Source: UBA7672 sp031419455 (GTDB lineage Bacteria; Pseudomonadota; Alphaproteobacteria; Caulobacterales; Hyphomonadaceae). From it: a stretch of DNA of 31,597 bases. This document shows, in pieces, positions 7,086 through 15,268 of this stretch; the first letter of the stretch is position 1; each line of letters starts with the position of its first letter. The notes under the pieces are model-generated. The model was given only the letters and a program-made list of their open reading frames with translations. It did no database searches and had not been told where the DNA came from. The stretch is taken from positions 1-31,597 of the forward strand of contig JANOKS010000134.1 of the NCBI GenBank assembly GCA_031419455.1, read 5' to 3'. A program made the translations under genes and the position numbers.

Positions 7086-8465
7086 CTATGGCGCTCCGGA
7101 CGGGACAACCGTCACCGTCCCGGTCGTGTCAGACAAGGCGAGCAGTTTTCCATCGCGACTTATCGCAAGCGATGGATACCGACCGTCACTTTCCTCGTCC
7201 ACGCCGAAGTCATGGCGCGCGATGATCTCTCCGCTGGCGATGTCGCCCACGTAGGCGAAGCGGAACGGCACACCACGCTCGGGATCATACGCTAGCATGG
7301 CCACCAGCCCGGTTTCGCTCGTCACCGGACCGATCCTGTAACCGGCCAGCCTTGTTAGTGGTGAGTCAGTCGGAACCACGACTAGCCGCGAATAAGGCAG
7401 GCCAACTAGCGGCGTCACGCCCGAAACTGGCTCACCCGAGGCGGCATCGAGAATCAGCGAACCGTGCACGCGGGCATCGTTTGGGTAACTTACTCCGACA
7501 TATTGGCCATCGACAGAATGCCAGGCGCCCGCCTGCTGCGGATATCTCGAAGCGCAGGGCACCCTCCGCGACCAAACAGGCGCGCCATCGCGATAAGCGG
7601 CGACTTCCATTGCCCAGGCTGGCGGGTTGATGCAATTCGTTCCCGTGCCGTCAGGCACAAGGCGCAGCCACAGACTCACGGAAAGACTGGTGTCGAAGTC
7701 GGTCGGACCCAGCCATACCCCCGGCTGTCCAGTAGCTGATATCCGAGGCATTGCTTCGGCTGTGGCAACATGATCGCCAGGCACCTTCAGTGGGATATCC
7801 ATGCCTGCGCGGAGATCAACAAGCCGTCGCCCCGAACCAAAATCCAGCGTTGCGACGCCGAAGTGGTAAGGACTGGGGCTCCATTGCGCCTCGGCCACGC
7901 CGTCCGAGTCCACCGCTAAACCGCTTGCCGGGTCAAGAGTTTGCGGCCGAACTCGCTTGCGAGGCTTCGGGTCGCAGAACTGGGCGGCCTCCCCTTCGAA
8001 GAACGGCCAGCACGCACGTTCCGGCGCTCCGTATTCTTCCGACACCACAAGCCATTGCTTGTCCACCGACCATCCGTATCCGCTTTCTGGCACTAGCATC
8101 CTGCTCCAGACGACTTTGCCTGTTCGCCAATCGATACTCTGTAACCGACTTCCAAGTGGCCGGCTCCCGACGGTCACGAGCAGGCCCGCACCGTCTGGCG
8201 TGAATTCCAGCTGCGCCGCGCACCCCATAGAGGATGGATCGTCGATATTTGAGCCATCGGTCGAGAGCGGATTGAACGTTACTCCGCCGGCCATCGGGTT
8301 GTAGATCGCGCAGGCACCTTGAACAGGAAAGCTGCCCAGCGCCTTCGCCCGTGTCGCCGGTGCCAGCGGTTCAGCGCGCCCCATGTTGAGCGAGACATAA
8401 GCGCACGATCCCAATAGGATCATTGCTGCGACCAGCGATGAAATGCTCAGCAATCGTCCTGCCAT
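7086..8465 (-). CDS. Lipoprotein with beta-propeller (WD40/PQQ-like) repeats
   Basis: Starting at ATG 8465, the 459-residue protein begins with a lipoprotein signal: MAGRLLS, a hydrophobic stretch and the lipobox LLGSC with Cys21. Extending the frame to 8654 would bury this signal. The mature part contains blade-like units (LEFTPDGAGLLVTVG, SIDWRTGKVVWSR, LILDAASGEPVSG, PSLAISRDGKLLALSD) typical of a propeller. There are no catalytic signatures. An envelope-anchored binding or scaffold role is likely, but the partner is unknown. It diverges from the M28 peptidase lipoprotein gene across 97 nt. Confidence 0.65.
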   Translation of the reverse strand: MAGRLLSISSLVAAMILLGSCAYVSLNMGRAEPLAPATRAKALGSFPVQGACAIYNPMAGGVTFNPLSTDGSNIDDPSSMGCAAQLEFTPDGAGLLVTVGSRPLGSRLQSIDWRTGKVVWSRMLVPESGYGWSVDKQWLVVSEEYGAPERACWPFFEGEAAQFCDPKPRKRVRPQTLDPASGLAVDSDGVAEAQWSPSPYHFGVATLDFGSGRRLVDLRAGMDIPLKVPGDHVATAEAMPRISATGQPGVWLGPTDFDTSLSVSLWLRLVPDGTGTNCINPPAWAMEVAAYRDGAPVWSRRVPCASRYPQQAGAWHSVDGQYVGVSYPNDARVHGSLILDAASGEPVSGVTPLVGLPYSRLVVVPTDSPLTRLAGYRIGPVTSETGLVAMLAYDPERGVPFRFAYVGDIASGEIIARHDFGVDEESDGRYPSLAISRDGKLLALSDTTGTVTVVPSGAP

Positions 8466-8562
8466 CTGCCCAACCTGTCTTGACGGCGGAAGTCTTGCCC
8501 AGACGTCTGCTGTTGTCACGCATACGATTGGCATGATTGATAGTGGTTTGATGGAAGGTGCC

Positions 8563-9438
8563 ATGCGCTGGGCTTTTGCGATTCTGTTTTTCGTGCTCTC
8601 CGCCTGCGCTCTGTGGCCAACGCCATCAGCCACACCTCCGAAACTCCTCGCCAACGTCGCCGCCTTCGCGCAGCCGACGCACGACGCGCGCTTCGAGACG
8701 CTGAAATCCCAGCTCGACGCCGCCGGCCTCGCCTACACGGTCGAGGAATTCACCGGCCGCCGCCCCACACCCGGCAAAAACGTGATCGTCCGCACCGGTC
8801 CCTCCACCGGCAAGCAAATCCTGCTCACCGCCCACTACGACGCGCTGGAAATGCAGGGCGGCAAGCTGGTCGACGGCGTCGTCGATAACGCCGCCTCCGT
8901 CGTCGCGATGATCGAAGCCACGCGCCGCCTCAAAGGCCGCACGAAGCACCCCGTCACACTGTTCCTCACCGACCAGGAAGAACTCGGCCTCCTCGGCGCC
9001 CGCGCCTTCATCACGGCCCACGGCGTCGCCGACCTCGCCGCCGTCATCAACGCCGACATCAACGCCAACGGCGACACACTCATGCACGGTCTCAACAACG
9101 GCGCCCAGTCGGCCTTCATCACCGAAGCCGTCCGCGAACTCTGCGCGGAGCTTCAGCGCTCCTGCCTCGACTTCCCCGAATACCCGCCCAGCGACGACCG
9201 CGCCTTCTCCGCCGCCGGCGCGCCCACTGTCTCCCTCGGCCACCAGCCGAAAGCCGAAGCCGAAAAACTCCGCGCCTTCATGCTGAAATCCCTCGACCCC
9301 GCCGCCCCGCCTCCCGAAGTCCTCGCCCTCATCCACACCCCCAACGACAGGATCGACCACGTCGAACCCGCCACGCTCGCGCTGGCCGCGGATTTCTTCC
9401 AGGCGCTCGTGATGAAGCTGGATGGGGAGCTGCCGTAG
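8563..9438 (+). CDS. M28-family zinc aminopeptidase-like lipoprotein
   Basis: ATG 8563 follows GGAAGG by 5 nt and gives a 291-residue protein with a lipobox VLSAC (Cys15). The M28 metallopeptidase ligands can be read: His91 and catalytic Asp93 in LTAHYDAL, Asp108 in DGVVDNAAS, catalytic Glu139 and ligand Glu140 in DQEELGLLGA, an Asp in NADINANGD (165-171), and a late His in HTPNDRIDH (258 or 266). Family members remove N-terminal residues from peptides using two zinc ions. The enzyme is probably tethered in the periplasm or at the outer membrane and digests peptides there. The in-frame ATG at 8443 would lie inside the divergent gene and destroy the lipoprotein signal. Confidence 0.85.
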   Translation: MRWAFAILFFVLSACALWPTPSATPPKLLANVAAFAQPTHDARFETLKSQLDAAGLAYTVEEFTGRRPTPGKNVIVRTGPSTGKQILLTAHYDALEMQGGKLVDGVVDNAASVVAMIEATRRLKGRTKHPVTLFLTDQEELGLLGARAFITAHGVADLAAVINADINANGDTLMHGLNNGAQSAFITEAVRELCAELQRSCLDFPEYPPSDDRAFSAAGAPTVSLGHQPKAEAEKLRAFMLKSLDPAAPPPEVLALIHTPNDRIDHVEPATLALAADFFQALVMKLDGELP

Positions 9439-9460
9439 AGTTCTGCTAAATGCGAGTTGC

Positions 9461-9591
9461 ACCCCCTCCCCCTTGTGGGGAGGGGTAGGGGTGGGGGGCC
9501 TCTCAGCGTTTCGAGTTGTCAGCAATATCGCACCAGCTCACCGGCGGAGCCGCCCCCCTCACCCTACCCTCTCCCCACAAGGGGGAGAGGG
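9461..9591. repeat. Pair of inverted GC-rich hairpin repeats
   Basis: Two copies of an about 40-nt unit lie in opposite orientation at 9461-9500 and 9551-9591. Each contains its own hairpin: CCCTCCCC/GGGGAGGG around TTGT in the first, and CCCTCTCCCC/GGGGAGAGGG around ACAA in the second. Both are followed by a G-rich tail. This is the layout of a REP/BIME-like element. It occupies most of the 270-nt gap between the M28 gene and bdhA, and could act as a terminator or in mRNA stability. Confidence 0.65.
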
Positions 9592-9708
9592 CTAAGCGTT
9601 GCATCGTCTCAGCCAGACAAACCTGTCCCCAAACGCTTGTCATCGCAAACCGCCTTGCCTCCCGCCCCTCCCAGCGCCACAACGCACCGACCCACAGGAG
9701 CGCTCCCG

Positions 9709-10497
9709 ATGCCCCACACCGCCCCGCACACCGCCATCGTCACAGGCTCAACCTCCGGTATCGGCGAAGGCATTGCCCGTGCGCTTGCGGCGGCCGGAAA
9801 CAACATCGTCCTCAACGGCTTCGGCGACCCCGCCGCGATCGAGAAGCTGCGCGCCTCCATCGCGAGCGAACACAACGTCATCTGCCTCTACTCTGGCGCC
9901 GACATGACGAAGCCCGACCAGATCGAAGCCATGTTCGCCATGACGCGCGAAGAACTCGGCCCCGTCGACATCCTGGTCAACAATGCCGGGGTCCAGCACG
10001 TCTCCCCTGTCGAAGACTTCCCCGTCGACAAGTGGGACCTCATCATCGCGCTGAACCTGTCGTCGGCCTTCCACACAACGCGCCTCGCCTTCCCCGACAT
10101 GAAAGCCGCCAAGTGGGGCCGCATCATCAACATCGCATCCGCCCACGCCCTCGTCGCCTCGCCATTCAAGAGCGCCTATGTCGCCGCCAAGCACGGCATT
10201 CTCGGCTTCACCAAGTCGACCGCGCTGGAAGGCGCGCAGCATGGCATTCGTGTCAACGCGATCTGTCCCGGCTATGTCCGCACCGGCCTCGTCGAGAACC
10301 AGATCGCCGACACCGCCAAGGCCCGCGGTATCTCCGAGGAAGCGGTCATCCGCGACGTGCTTCTTGCAGCACAGCCCACCAAGGAATTCGTGAAGGTCTC
10401 AGACGTCGCCGCTATGGCCGTCTTCCTCACCAGCGAAGCCGCCAACCAGATCAACGGCGCCGCCCTCTCCATCGACGGCGGCTGGGTTGCACAGTGA
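9709..10497 (+). CDS. bdhA: D-3-hydroxybutyrate dehydrogenase (SDR family)
   Basis: ATG 9709 is preceded by AGGAG at the right distance. The 262-residue short-chain dehydrogenase has TGSTSGIG at 12-19 for NAD binding, NNAG at 91-94, catalytic Ser144, and the pair Tyr157/Lys161 in YVAAK. The sequence matches 3-hydroxybutyrate dehydrogenases closely (NGFGDPAAIEKLRA, NNAGVQHVSP, AICPGYVRT, C-terminal GGWVAQ). It oxidises (R)-3-hydroxybutyrate to acetoacetate with NAD+, a step in re-use of poly-3-hydroxybutyrate. The PHA locus lies 8 kb to the right. The gene stands alone behind a repeat pair and its stop abuts that of the convergent acyltransferase. Confidence 0.92.
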   Translation: MPHTAPHTAIVTGSTSGIGEGIARALAAAGNNIVLNGFGDPAAIEKLRASIASEHNVICLYSGADMTKPDQIEAMFAMTREELGPVDILVNNAGVQHVSPVEDFPVDKWDLIIALNLSSAFHTTRLAFPDMKAAKWGRIINIASAHALVASPFKSAYVAAKHGILGFTKSTALEGAQHGIRVNAICPGYVRTGLVENQIADTAKARGISEEAVIRDVLLAAQPTKEFVKVSDVAAMAVFLTSEAANQINGAALSIDGGWVAQ

Positions 10498-11619
10498 TCA
10501 GCCGGCGCTGATCGCCACACCACCCGCACGCACCGCCGCCCGGCGCTTCAGCCGCGACACAATCCAGCGCCGCACTGGCCGATCGTAGAACCGCTCCGCC
10601 ACATAGGCGAACGCGACCACCGCGACCAGAATCACAATTCCCCCGATCGGCCTGATCTCGAACAGCACGCCCGATCGCCAGCTGATCCGCTCCGCCAGTT
10701 CGCGGAAGGGCTGGTGGAGAATGTAGATCGCATACGAAATCCGCCCGCCAACCGTGAACAGCGCGTGATACCGCAGCGGCGGCGCCATCGCCTGGCACAG
10801 CCACAGTACCGGCATGCCCAGCGCCATCGCCAGCGTCAGGTCCACGAACGGCCGCAACTCAGGCGTCGCCGGAATGAAGCCGGCAACCGGAATCGCAAGA
10901 AGCAGCACGAACGACCAGTTGCTCACCGGCCGCTTCGTCGTGCGCGGCGCGCCCATCAGCCGGAATGTCAGCACGCCGGCGAAGAACCCGAACCCCGCCC
11001 GCGCAAGCCCCGCCCAGAACGTCGCCCAGTCCGACCCCGCATCGATCCGGCCAACGACGAGCACCGCCGCCGCCAGCGCCACCGCGAAAGCCACAACCAG
11101 CAACGCCAGCACGCGCGTGTCGCGCAGCCACCTGAACGCCGCAACATAGGCGAAATTGACGACCAGCTCGAACAGCAGCGTCCACGCCGGCACGTTGAGC
11201 GAGTAGAGGTCTGGGCTGCCCAGCTGTGGCGGCGCGGGCAGCATCACCAGCTGCGGCGCCAGTTGCGCGACATGGGCCAGGGCCCGCTCCGCGCCATCCG
11301 CATCGCCCACGGTCATCGCGCACAGCACGATGAACCCCACCACGATGCCAAGAAGGTAAAGAGGATAAAGCCGCACGATGCGATGAAGCATGAACGCGCC
11401 CGCGCCCATGCCCGCTGCGAACTTCGGCTCGTAAGCGTAGGCGATCACGAACCCGCTGAGCAGGAAGAACATGTCGACGACGACAGCGCCGCTCGGCGCC
11501 CAGAAGCCGCCCCAGTACTGCATCGTATGGCCAACAAGGACGAGGATTGCCCCCATCCCGCGCAGGCCGTCGAGCAGGACGAAGCTGTCTTGCCCAAGGG
11601 TAGCTTGACCGCGCCCCAT
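10498..11619 (-). CDS. Acyltransferase family 3 membrane protein
   Basis: The 373-residue product (from ATG 11619) has about ten hydrophobic segments and the marks of the acyltransferase-3 family: SFVLLDGLRG at 12-21, the catalytic-type His31 in LVGHTMQ, DMFFLLSGFVIAYAY at 49-63, and HRIVRLYPLYLL at 79-90. Such enzymes transfer acyl groups to sugars of surface polysaccharides, lipopolysaccharide or osmoregulated glucans. The substrate is not evident from the neighbours. An upstream in-frame ATG at 11664 adds 15 residues before the conserved start. The gene converges on bdhA with adjacent stops and may follow ldcA, which ends 126 nt upstream. Confidence 0.85.
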   Translation of the reverse strand: MGRGQATLGQDSFVLLDGLRGMGAILVLVGHTMQYWGGFWAPSGAVVVDMFFLLSGFVIAYAYEPKFAAGMGAGAFMLHRIVRLYPLYLLGIVVGFIVLCAMTVGDADGAERALAHVAQLAPQLVMLPAPPQLGSPDLYSLNVPAWTLLFELVVNFAYVAAFRWLRDTRVLALLVVAFAVALAAAVLVVGRIDAGSDWATFWAGLARAGFGFFAGVLTFRLMGAPRTTKRPVSNWSFVLLLAIPVAGFIPATPELRPFVDLTLAMALGMPVLWLCQAMAPPLRYHALFTVGGRISYAIYILHQPFRELAERISWRSGVLFEIRPIGGIVILVAVVAFAYVAERFYDRPVRRWIVSRLKRRAAVRAGGVAISAG

Positions 11620-11745
11620 CCCATTGCTCCGCAATCTGCGAGAGGCGAGCAACCCACATGCCAATGGTTGATGAACGCGGGGACTCTCCTGCCAGGCGAG
11701 CCTTCACCGCGATACGCAGCAAATCGCTCTCCGTACCCATCCGCC

Positions 11746-12582
11746 TCAGCTGAACGGCACGACCCGGTTATCGCTGTCGTGTCCGATGTCGGCACGCCCG
11801 AGATACGCAATGCCCGAACGCTCGCACCAGAAGCGCGCGACATCTTCCTCGCCAAGCACGAAGTCCGGATCGTTCTTCGGCACCGCCGAACACCGCCCCA
11901 GCCTGATCCCCGCACACCGCCGCACGGCGGCGTTCTGCGTCACGTGGAAGAAGTACCGGTCGATCCGGTACATGTACTCCCCCACATCCTCCAGCATGAG
12001 CACGCGCCCCGAAAAATCGGGCTCCAGCCCCGTGCCCAGCAACTGCGACAGGATCGTCAGGTTGTACGCCATTGCCCGCCCATTGCCCGGCAGCGACGGC
12101 TCCAGCGCGCGCTTGTCCCCGTCCACCAGCCAGCCCAGCCCGCGCAGGAACGCCTGCTCGCCATCCTCGCGCACCAGGTCCACCGGCATCGGGCCGTGGG
12201 CGACACGTTCAAACCGCGCGCGATACAGCCCCGCCAGCAGGAACCCCGCATCCGAATACCCCAGCCACGCCTTCGTCCGCGCCGCATCATTCATCCGCGG
12301 GATCGCATACTCCGCCACCCGGCACGCGCCATAGCCGCCGCGCGCAAACCAAACCGCATCGATCGCCGGATCATTCGCAACCTCCACCAGCGCATCGATC
12401 CGCTCATGGTCCTCGCCCGCGAAATGCCCCGCCTGCCGAAAACATTGCGGATGAAACAGAAGCTCGACCTGCCCGCCATACGCCTTGCGCGCCAGCGCCT
12501 CCGCGCGCCGCGCCAGTTCCGGCGGCATCCGCGTCCCCGGCGCCACAAGGCCGATGCGAAACACCTTTTCACTTGACCCCAT
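11746..12582 (-). CDS. ldcA: Murein LD-carboxypeptidase (S66 family)
   Basis: ATG 12582 with TGAGG 6 nt before it gives 278 residues. The serine-peptidase triad of family S66 is visible: Ser110 in WLGYSDAG, Glu198 in LMLEDVGEY and His268 in ADIGHDSDN. GGYG lies at 82-85 near the oxyanion region. The enzyme removes the terminal D-alanine from murein tetrapeptide in the cytoplasm, giving the tripeptide that is re-ligated to UDP-MurNAc. Its divergent neighbour is a MurC/Mpl-type ligase, the very next step, which strengthens the assignment. There is no signal peptide, as expected for the cytoplasmic recycling enzyme. Confidence 0.88.
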   Translation of the reverse strand: MGSSEKVFRIGLVAPGTRMPPELARRAEALARKAYGGQVELLFHPQCFRQAGHFAGEDHERIDALVEVANDPAIDAVWFARGGYGACRVAEYAIPRMNDAARTKAWLGYSDAGFLLAGLYRARFERVAHGPMPVDLVREDGEQAFLRGLGWLVDGDKRALEPSLPGNGRAMAYNLTILSQLLGTGLEPDFSGRVLMLEDVGEYMYRIDRYFFHVTQNAAVRRCAGIRLGRCSAVPKNDPDFVLGEEDVARFWCERSGIAYLGRADIGHDSDNRVVPFS

Positions 12583-12608
12583 ACGCGCCTCACTGAGACA
12601 TCCCGAAG

Positions 12609-14057
12609 ATGTCCGACTCAAAGACCGCCCTCGACCCCAATACACTGGAACATGCCGGACCCTACTTCTTCTGCGGCATCGGCGGCAGCGGAATGTTGCC
12701 GCTCGCCCTCATCGTCCGCGCGCGCGGCCACGATGTCGAGGGCTCGGACCGCTCGCTCGACGCGGGCCGCACCGCCGCCAAGTTCGACTTCCTCCGCGCG
12801 CGCGGCATCAAGCTCCACCCGCAGGACGGCTCCGGCGTCACAAGCCCGCGCCAGCTCCTCGTCACCTCCGCCGCCGTCGAGGACACTGTGCCAGACGTCG
12901 TCGCCGCAAAGGCGCTCGGCTGCCCGCAGGTCTCGCGGCCTCAACTCCTCGCGCAGCTCGTCAACTCCGCGAAAATCTCCATCGCCGTCGGCGGCACTTC
13001 GGGCAAGTCCACCACCACCGGCATGATCGCCTGGATCCTCTACGCCATGCGGCGCGACCCCACCGTGATGAACGGCGCCGTGATGAAGAACTTCGTCGCC
13101 GGCGACGTCCCCTTCGCCTCCGCCATCGTTGGCGAGGGCGACATCTTCGTGTCCGAAGTCGATGAAAGCGATGGCTCCATCGCGCTCTACGAGCCGACCA
13201 TCGCCGTGCTCAACAATATTGCCCTTGACCACAAGTCGATGGACGAACTCCGCAGCCTCTTCACCGGCTTCGTGAGCAAGGCGCAGGTCGCCATCCTCAA
13301 CCTCGACAATGACGAGACCCGCCGCCTGCACGAGGCGTTGCAACTCCCCGGCGCGCTTACCTACTCGCTCACCGACCCGAACGCCGACTTCACCATCTCC
13401 GACCTGATGACGCAGCCCGACGGTCAGTCCTGCATCGTCACCGAGAAATCCACCGGCGAAAGCCAGCGCATCTGCCTGCAGACCCCCGGCCGCCACAACC
13501 TCTCCAACGCGCTGGCCGCCATCGCCGCCGCACGGGCCTGCGGACTTGCGCTTCGCGAGGCGACACTCGCCCTGATGAATTTCGTCGGCATCCGCCGCCG
13601 CCTCGAAGTGGTGGGCACGGCGAAGGACATCACCGTCATCGACGATTTCGGGCACAACCCCGACAAGATCGCAGCGACGCTCGCAACGCTCCACCAGTTT
13701 CCCGGTCGCCTCCTTGTGATGTGGCAGCCACACGGCTTCGGCCCCATCCGCCAGATGAAGGACCAGCTGATCGAGATGTTCGCGCGCGACCTCGCCGCAA
13801 AGGACACACTCATCATGCCCGAGCCAGCGTACTTCGGCGGCACCGTAGATCGCACCATCGGCTCCGCCGTCATCGCCCAAGGCGTATCAGCCCGCGGCAA
13901 ATCAGCGGTAGCACTACCCGACCGCCCCGCCTGCGGCGACAAGCTCGTCGAGATGGCCCAACCCGGCGACCTCATCGTCATCATGGGCGCCCGCGACGAC
14001 ACCCTCTCCGAATTCGCCGCCGATGTGCTGAAGCGCGTCGGCGAGAAAAATTTCTGA
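12609..14057 (+). CDS. mpl: Mur ligase, MurC/Mpl type (probable murein peptide ligase)
   Basis: The 482-residue protein has all three Mur ligase domains. GIGGSGM at 23-29 binds UDP-MurNAc, GGTSGKSTTT at 128-137 is the ATP P-loop, NNIALDH lies at 202-208, GRHN at 294-297, and DDFGHNP at 345-351 with WQPHGFGP at 372-379 is the C-terminal signature shared by MurC and Mpl. The P-loop reads GTSGKS rather than the usual GTHGKT of MurC, and the gene is not in a cell-division cluster. Together with the adjacent LD-carboxypeptidase this favours Mpl, which joins recycled L-Ala-gamma-D-Glu-meso-DAP to UDP-MurNAc. A MurC-like L-alanine ligase remains possible. ATG 12609 is only 26 nt from the divergent ldcA start. 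Confidence 0.75.
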   Translation: MSDSKTALDPNTLEHAGPYFFCGIGGSGMLPLALIVRARGHDVEGSDRSLDAGRTAAKFDFLRARGIKLHPQDGSGVTSPRQLLVTSAAVEDTVPDVVAAKALGCPQVSRPQLLAQLVNSAKISIAVGGTSGKSTTTGMIAWILYAMRRDPTVMNGAVMKNFVAGDVPFASAIVGEGDIFVSEVDESDGSIALYEPTIAVLNNIALDHKSMDELRSLFTGFVSKAQVAILNLDNDETRRLHEALQLPGALTYSLTDPNADFTISDLMTQPDGQSCIVTEKSTGESQRICLQTPGRHNLSNALAAIAAARACGLALREATLALMNFVGIRRRLEVVGTAKDITVIDDFGHNPDKIAATLATLHQFPGRLLVMWQPHGFGPIRQMKDQLIEMFARDLAAKDTLIMPEPAYFGGTVDRTIGSAVIAQGVSARGKSAVALPDRPACGDKLVEMAQPGDLIVIMGARDDTLSEFAADVLKRVGEKNF

Positions 14058-14080
14058 TCTCCGGACGGCGGCCCACCGAT

Positions 14081-14228
14081 AGACCCCCTCCGACGCGCTT
14101 CGCGCGCCACCTCCCCCACTTGCGTTGCAAGTGAGGGAGGCAAGCACCGACCTCTTTCCTCCCTCAGTCGCCACGCGACTGGGGGAGGTGGCATGCGCGC
14201 CTCTTCGCGCGCATGACGGAGGGGGTCT
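14081..14228. repeat. Compound inverted repeat with two inner hairpins
   Basis: Outer arms AGACCCCCTCCG (14081-14092) and CGGAGGGGGTCT (14217-14228) pair perfectly, as do CCACCTCCCCCA (14107-14118) and TGGGGGAGGTGG (14180-14191). Between them are two small hairpins: CTTGC/GCAAG at 14119-14131, and CAGTCGC/GCGACTG at 14165-14181, each framed by CCTCCC-type and GGGAGG-type flanks. This is a REP/BIME-like element. A half copy occurs at 2133-2182. Confidence 0.75.
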
Positions 14229-14321
14229 CTCGGAGGCTCACAGACCGCCAGAACCGGCCGATTCTGCACGCCGATTTCCAGGCGCATCCCGAACCATTTC
14301 AACGCGCTGCACGGATGAGAC

Positions 14322-14351
14322 CGGCCGATCCCGGACACGGGCGTCACCCAC
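14322..14351. repeat. Dispersed 30-nt repeat, possible insertion-sequence end
   Basis: The 30 bases, beginning CGGCCGATCCCGGACAC, match the reverse complement of 31564-31593 at 28 positions. A well-conserved sequence present twice in opposite orientation 17 kb apart, outside genes, suggests the terminus of a transposable element or a small non-autonomous derivative. No transposase is visible in the window. Confidence 0.5.
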
Positions 14352-14366
14352 AATGAGTCCCGGACA

Positions 14367-14372
14367 TATAAT
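14367..14372 (+). promoter_or_regulatory. Consensus -10 box before the 14399 gene
   Basis: A perfect TATAAT lies about 27 nt before the ATG at 14399. The matching -35 region (around 14344-14349, TCACCC) is poor and falls inside the dispersed 30-nt repeat. Transcription from here would give a leader of about 20 nt containing GGGAG. The site is inferred from sequence only. Confidence 0.35.
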
Positions 14373-14398
14373 GCCCTCTCAACCCGAGGGAGCGGCCC

Positions 14399-15112
14399 AT
14401 GTCCGCATCACGCCTCAAGCGATGCCAGCGCCGCGAGCGTCGCACACGCGCGCTCGTTCTCCAGCGCCCGAAGCTCGGCGAACAGCTGATGCAGGTGTGG
14501 GATCACGCCCGCTGGGTCTTCGCGCATCTCTGCGATTTCTTCGCCGCGCCCGCCGCCATCGCCCAGCGCGAATACATCAACGTCCCCGAATACCGCGCCA
14601 TCGAGAGCTGGCTGCGGTCGCTCGAACTCCTGACACGCCGCCTCATCCTCGCCGCGGCTCTGGCGATGGACGTCGTCCTCAAACCGATCGCACAGCACGA
14701 CCGCAAACCCCGCAAGCGCCGCCGCGTCCTGATCTGGCTCGACAAACCCTCCAGCTGGATCGCTCGTCTCCGCATGCTGCCCCGCAAGCCGCGACAGACA
14801 CACAACCTCCACCGCACGCCGCACGAACAGCCCCGCGTCCTGCCATCCTTCCCGCTCGCGCGCCGGCTCGAAGCCGTGCGACGCGCGCTCGCCGATCCTG
14901 ACAAGCGCGCTCACCGCCTCGCGATGAAGCTCGCCCGCATCGCCGCACACAATACAAAGGCCAACGAACCGCGCCTCTTCGTTGTCCGCGACTGGGACTC
15001 CGACAAGGCCCGCACCCGCGGCCAGCGTTTCATCCGCACCGGCATGGAGCTCGTCATGCCGATCATCGAAGACGCACTCGCAGCATGGAACGAGCGCAGC
15101 GAACCCGGATAG
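14399..15112 (+). CDS. Hypothetical basic protein, alphaproteobacterial type
   Basis: ATG 14399 is preceded by GGGAG at 7 nt. The 237-residue protein is strongly basic. It has one moderately hydrophobic segment (LTRRLILAAALAMDVVLKPI at about 78-97) and a C-terminal half rich in Arg/Lys helices (PLARRLEAVRRALADPDKRAHRLAMKLARIA). I do not recognise a named domain. Codon use matches the surrounding chromosome, and the antisense frame across it looks like a high-GC shadow. It may bind nucleic acid or the membrane surface, but nothing in the sequence proves either. Confidence 0.65.
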   Translation: MSASRLKRCQRRERRTRALVLQRPKLGEQLMQVWDHARWVFAHLCDFFAAPAAIAQREYINVPEYRAIESWLRSLELLTRRLILAAALAMDVVLKPIAQHDRKPRKRRRVLIWLDKPSSWIARLRMLPRKPRQTHNLHRTPHEQPRVLPSFPLARRLEAVRRALADPDKRAHRLAMKLARIAAHNTKANEPRLFVVRDWDSDKARTRGQRFIRTGMELVMPIIEDALAAWNERSEPG

Positions 15113-15268
15113 ATGCGACGCAGCAAGCGTTTCGCAGTAACCCGCAGTCACCTGCGGGAATGCTGCCGCGCGCCTGTCGCAGACTCGAGCAACCGCTCTG
15201 TATCTCAGACAGGTGACTAGCTTCGCGACCCTCGCGCCACTACGCTGCCGCAAAACAGGGAAAACGCC

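Larger units (their letters stand above)
14058..14398. other. Gene-free stretch filled with repeats and an element end
   Basis: No gene is supported here. The left part (14081-14228) is a long inverted repeat with two inner hairpins. The middle (14253-14329) has two direct copies of ACCGGCCGAT, and 14322-14351 matches the reverse complement of the end of the window. A perfect TATAAT lies at 14367-14372, just before the next gene. Confidence 0.6.

Noticed and set aside
10714..12576. Long open frame of 620 codons on the plus strand
   Set aside because: It lies antisense to the acyltransferase and ldcA genes, both with clear family motifs. Its Arg/His/Pro-rich composition is typical of a shadow frame in GC-rich DNA.
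12618..13880. Minus-strand 420-codon frame opposite the Mur ligase
   Set aside because: It has no motif and is rich in Gly, Asp, Glu and Val in the way expected of an antisense frame, while the plus strand has all Mur ligase signatures.
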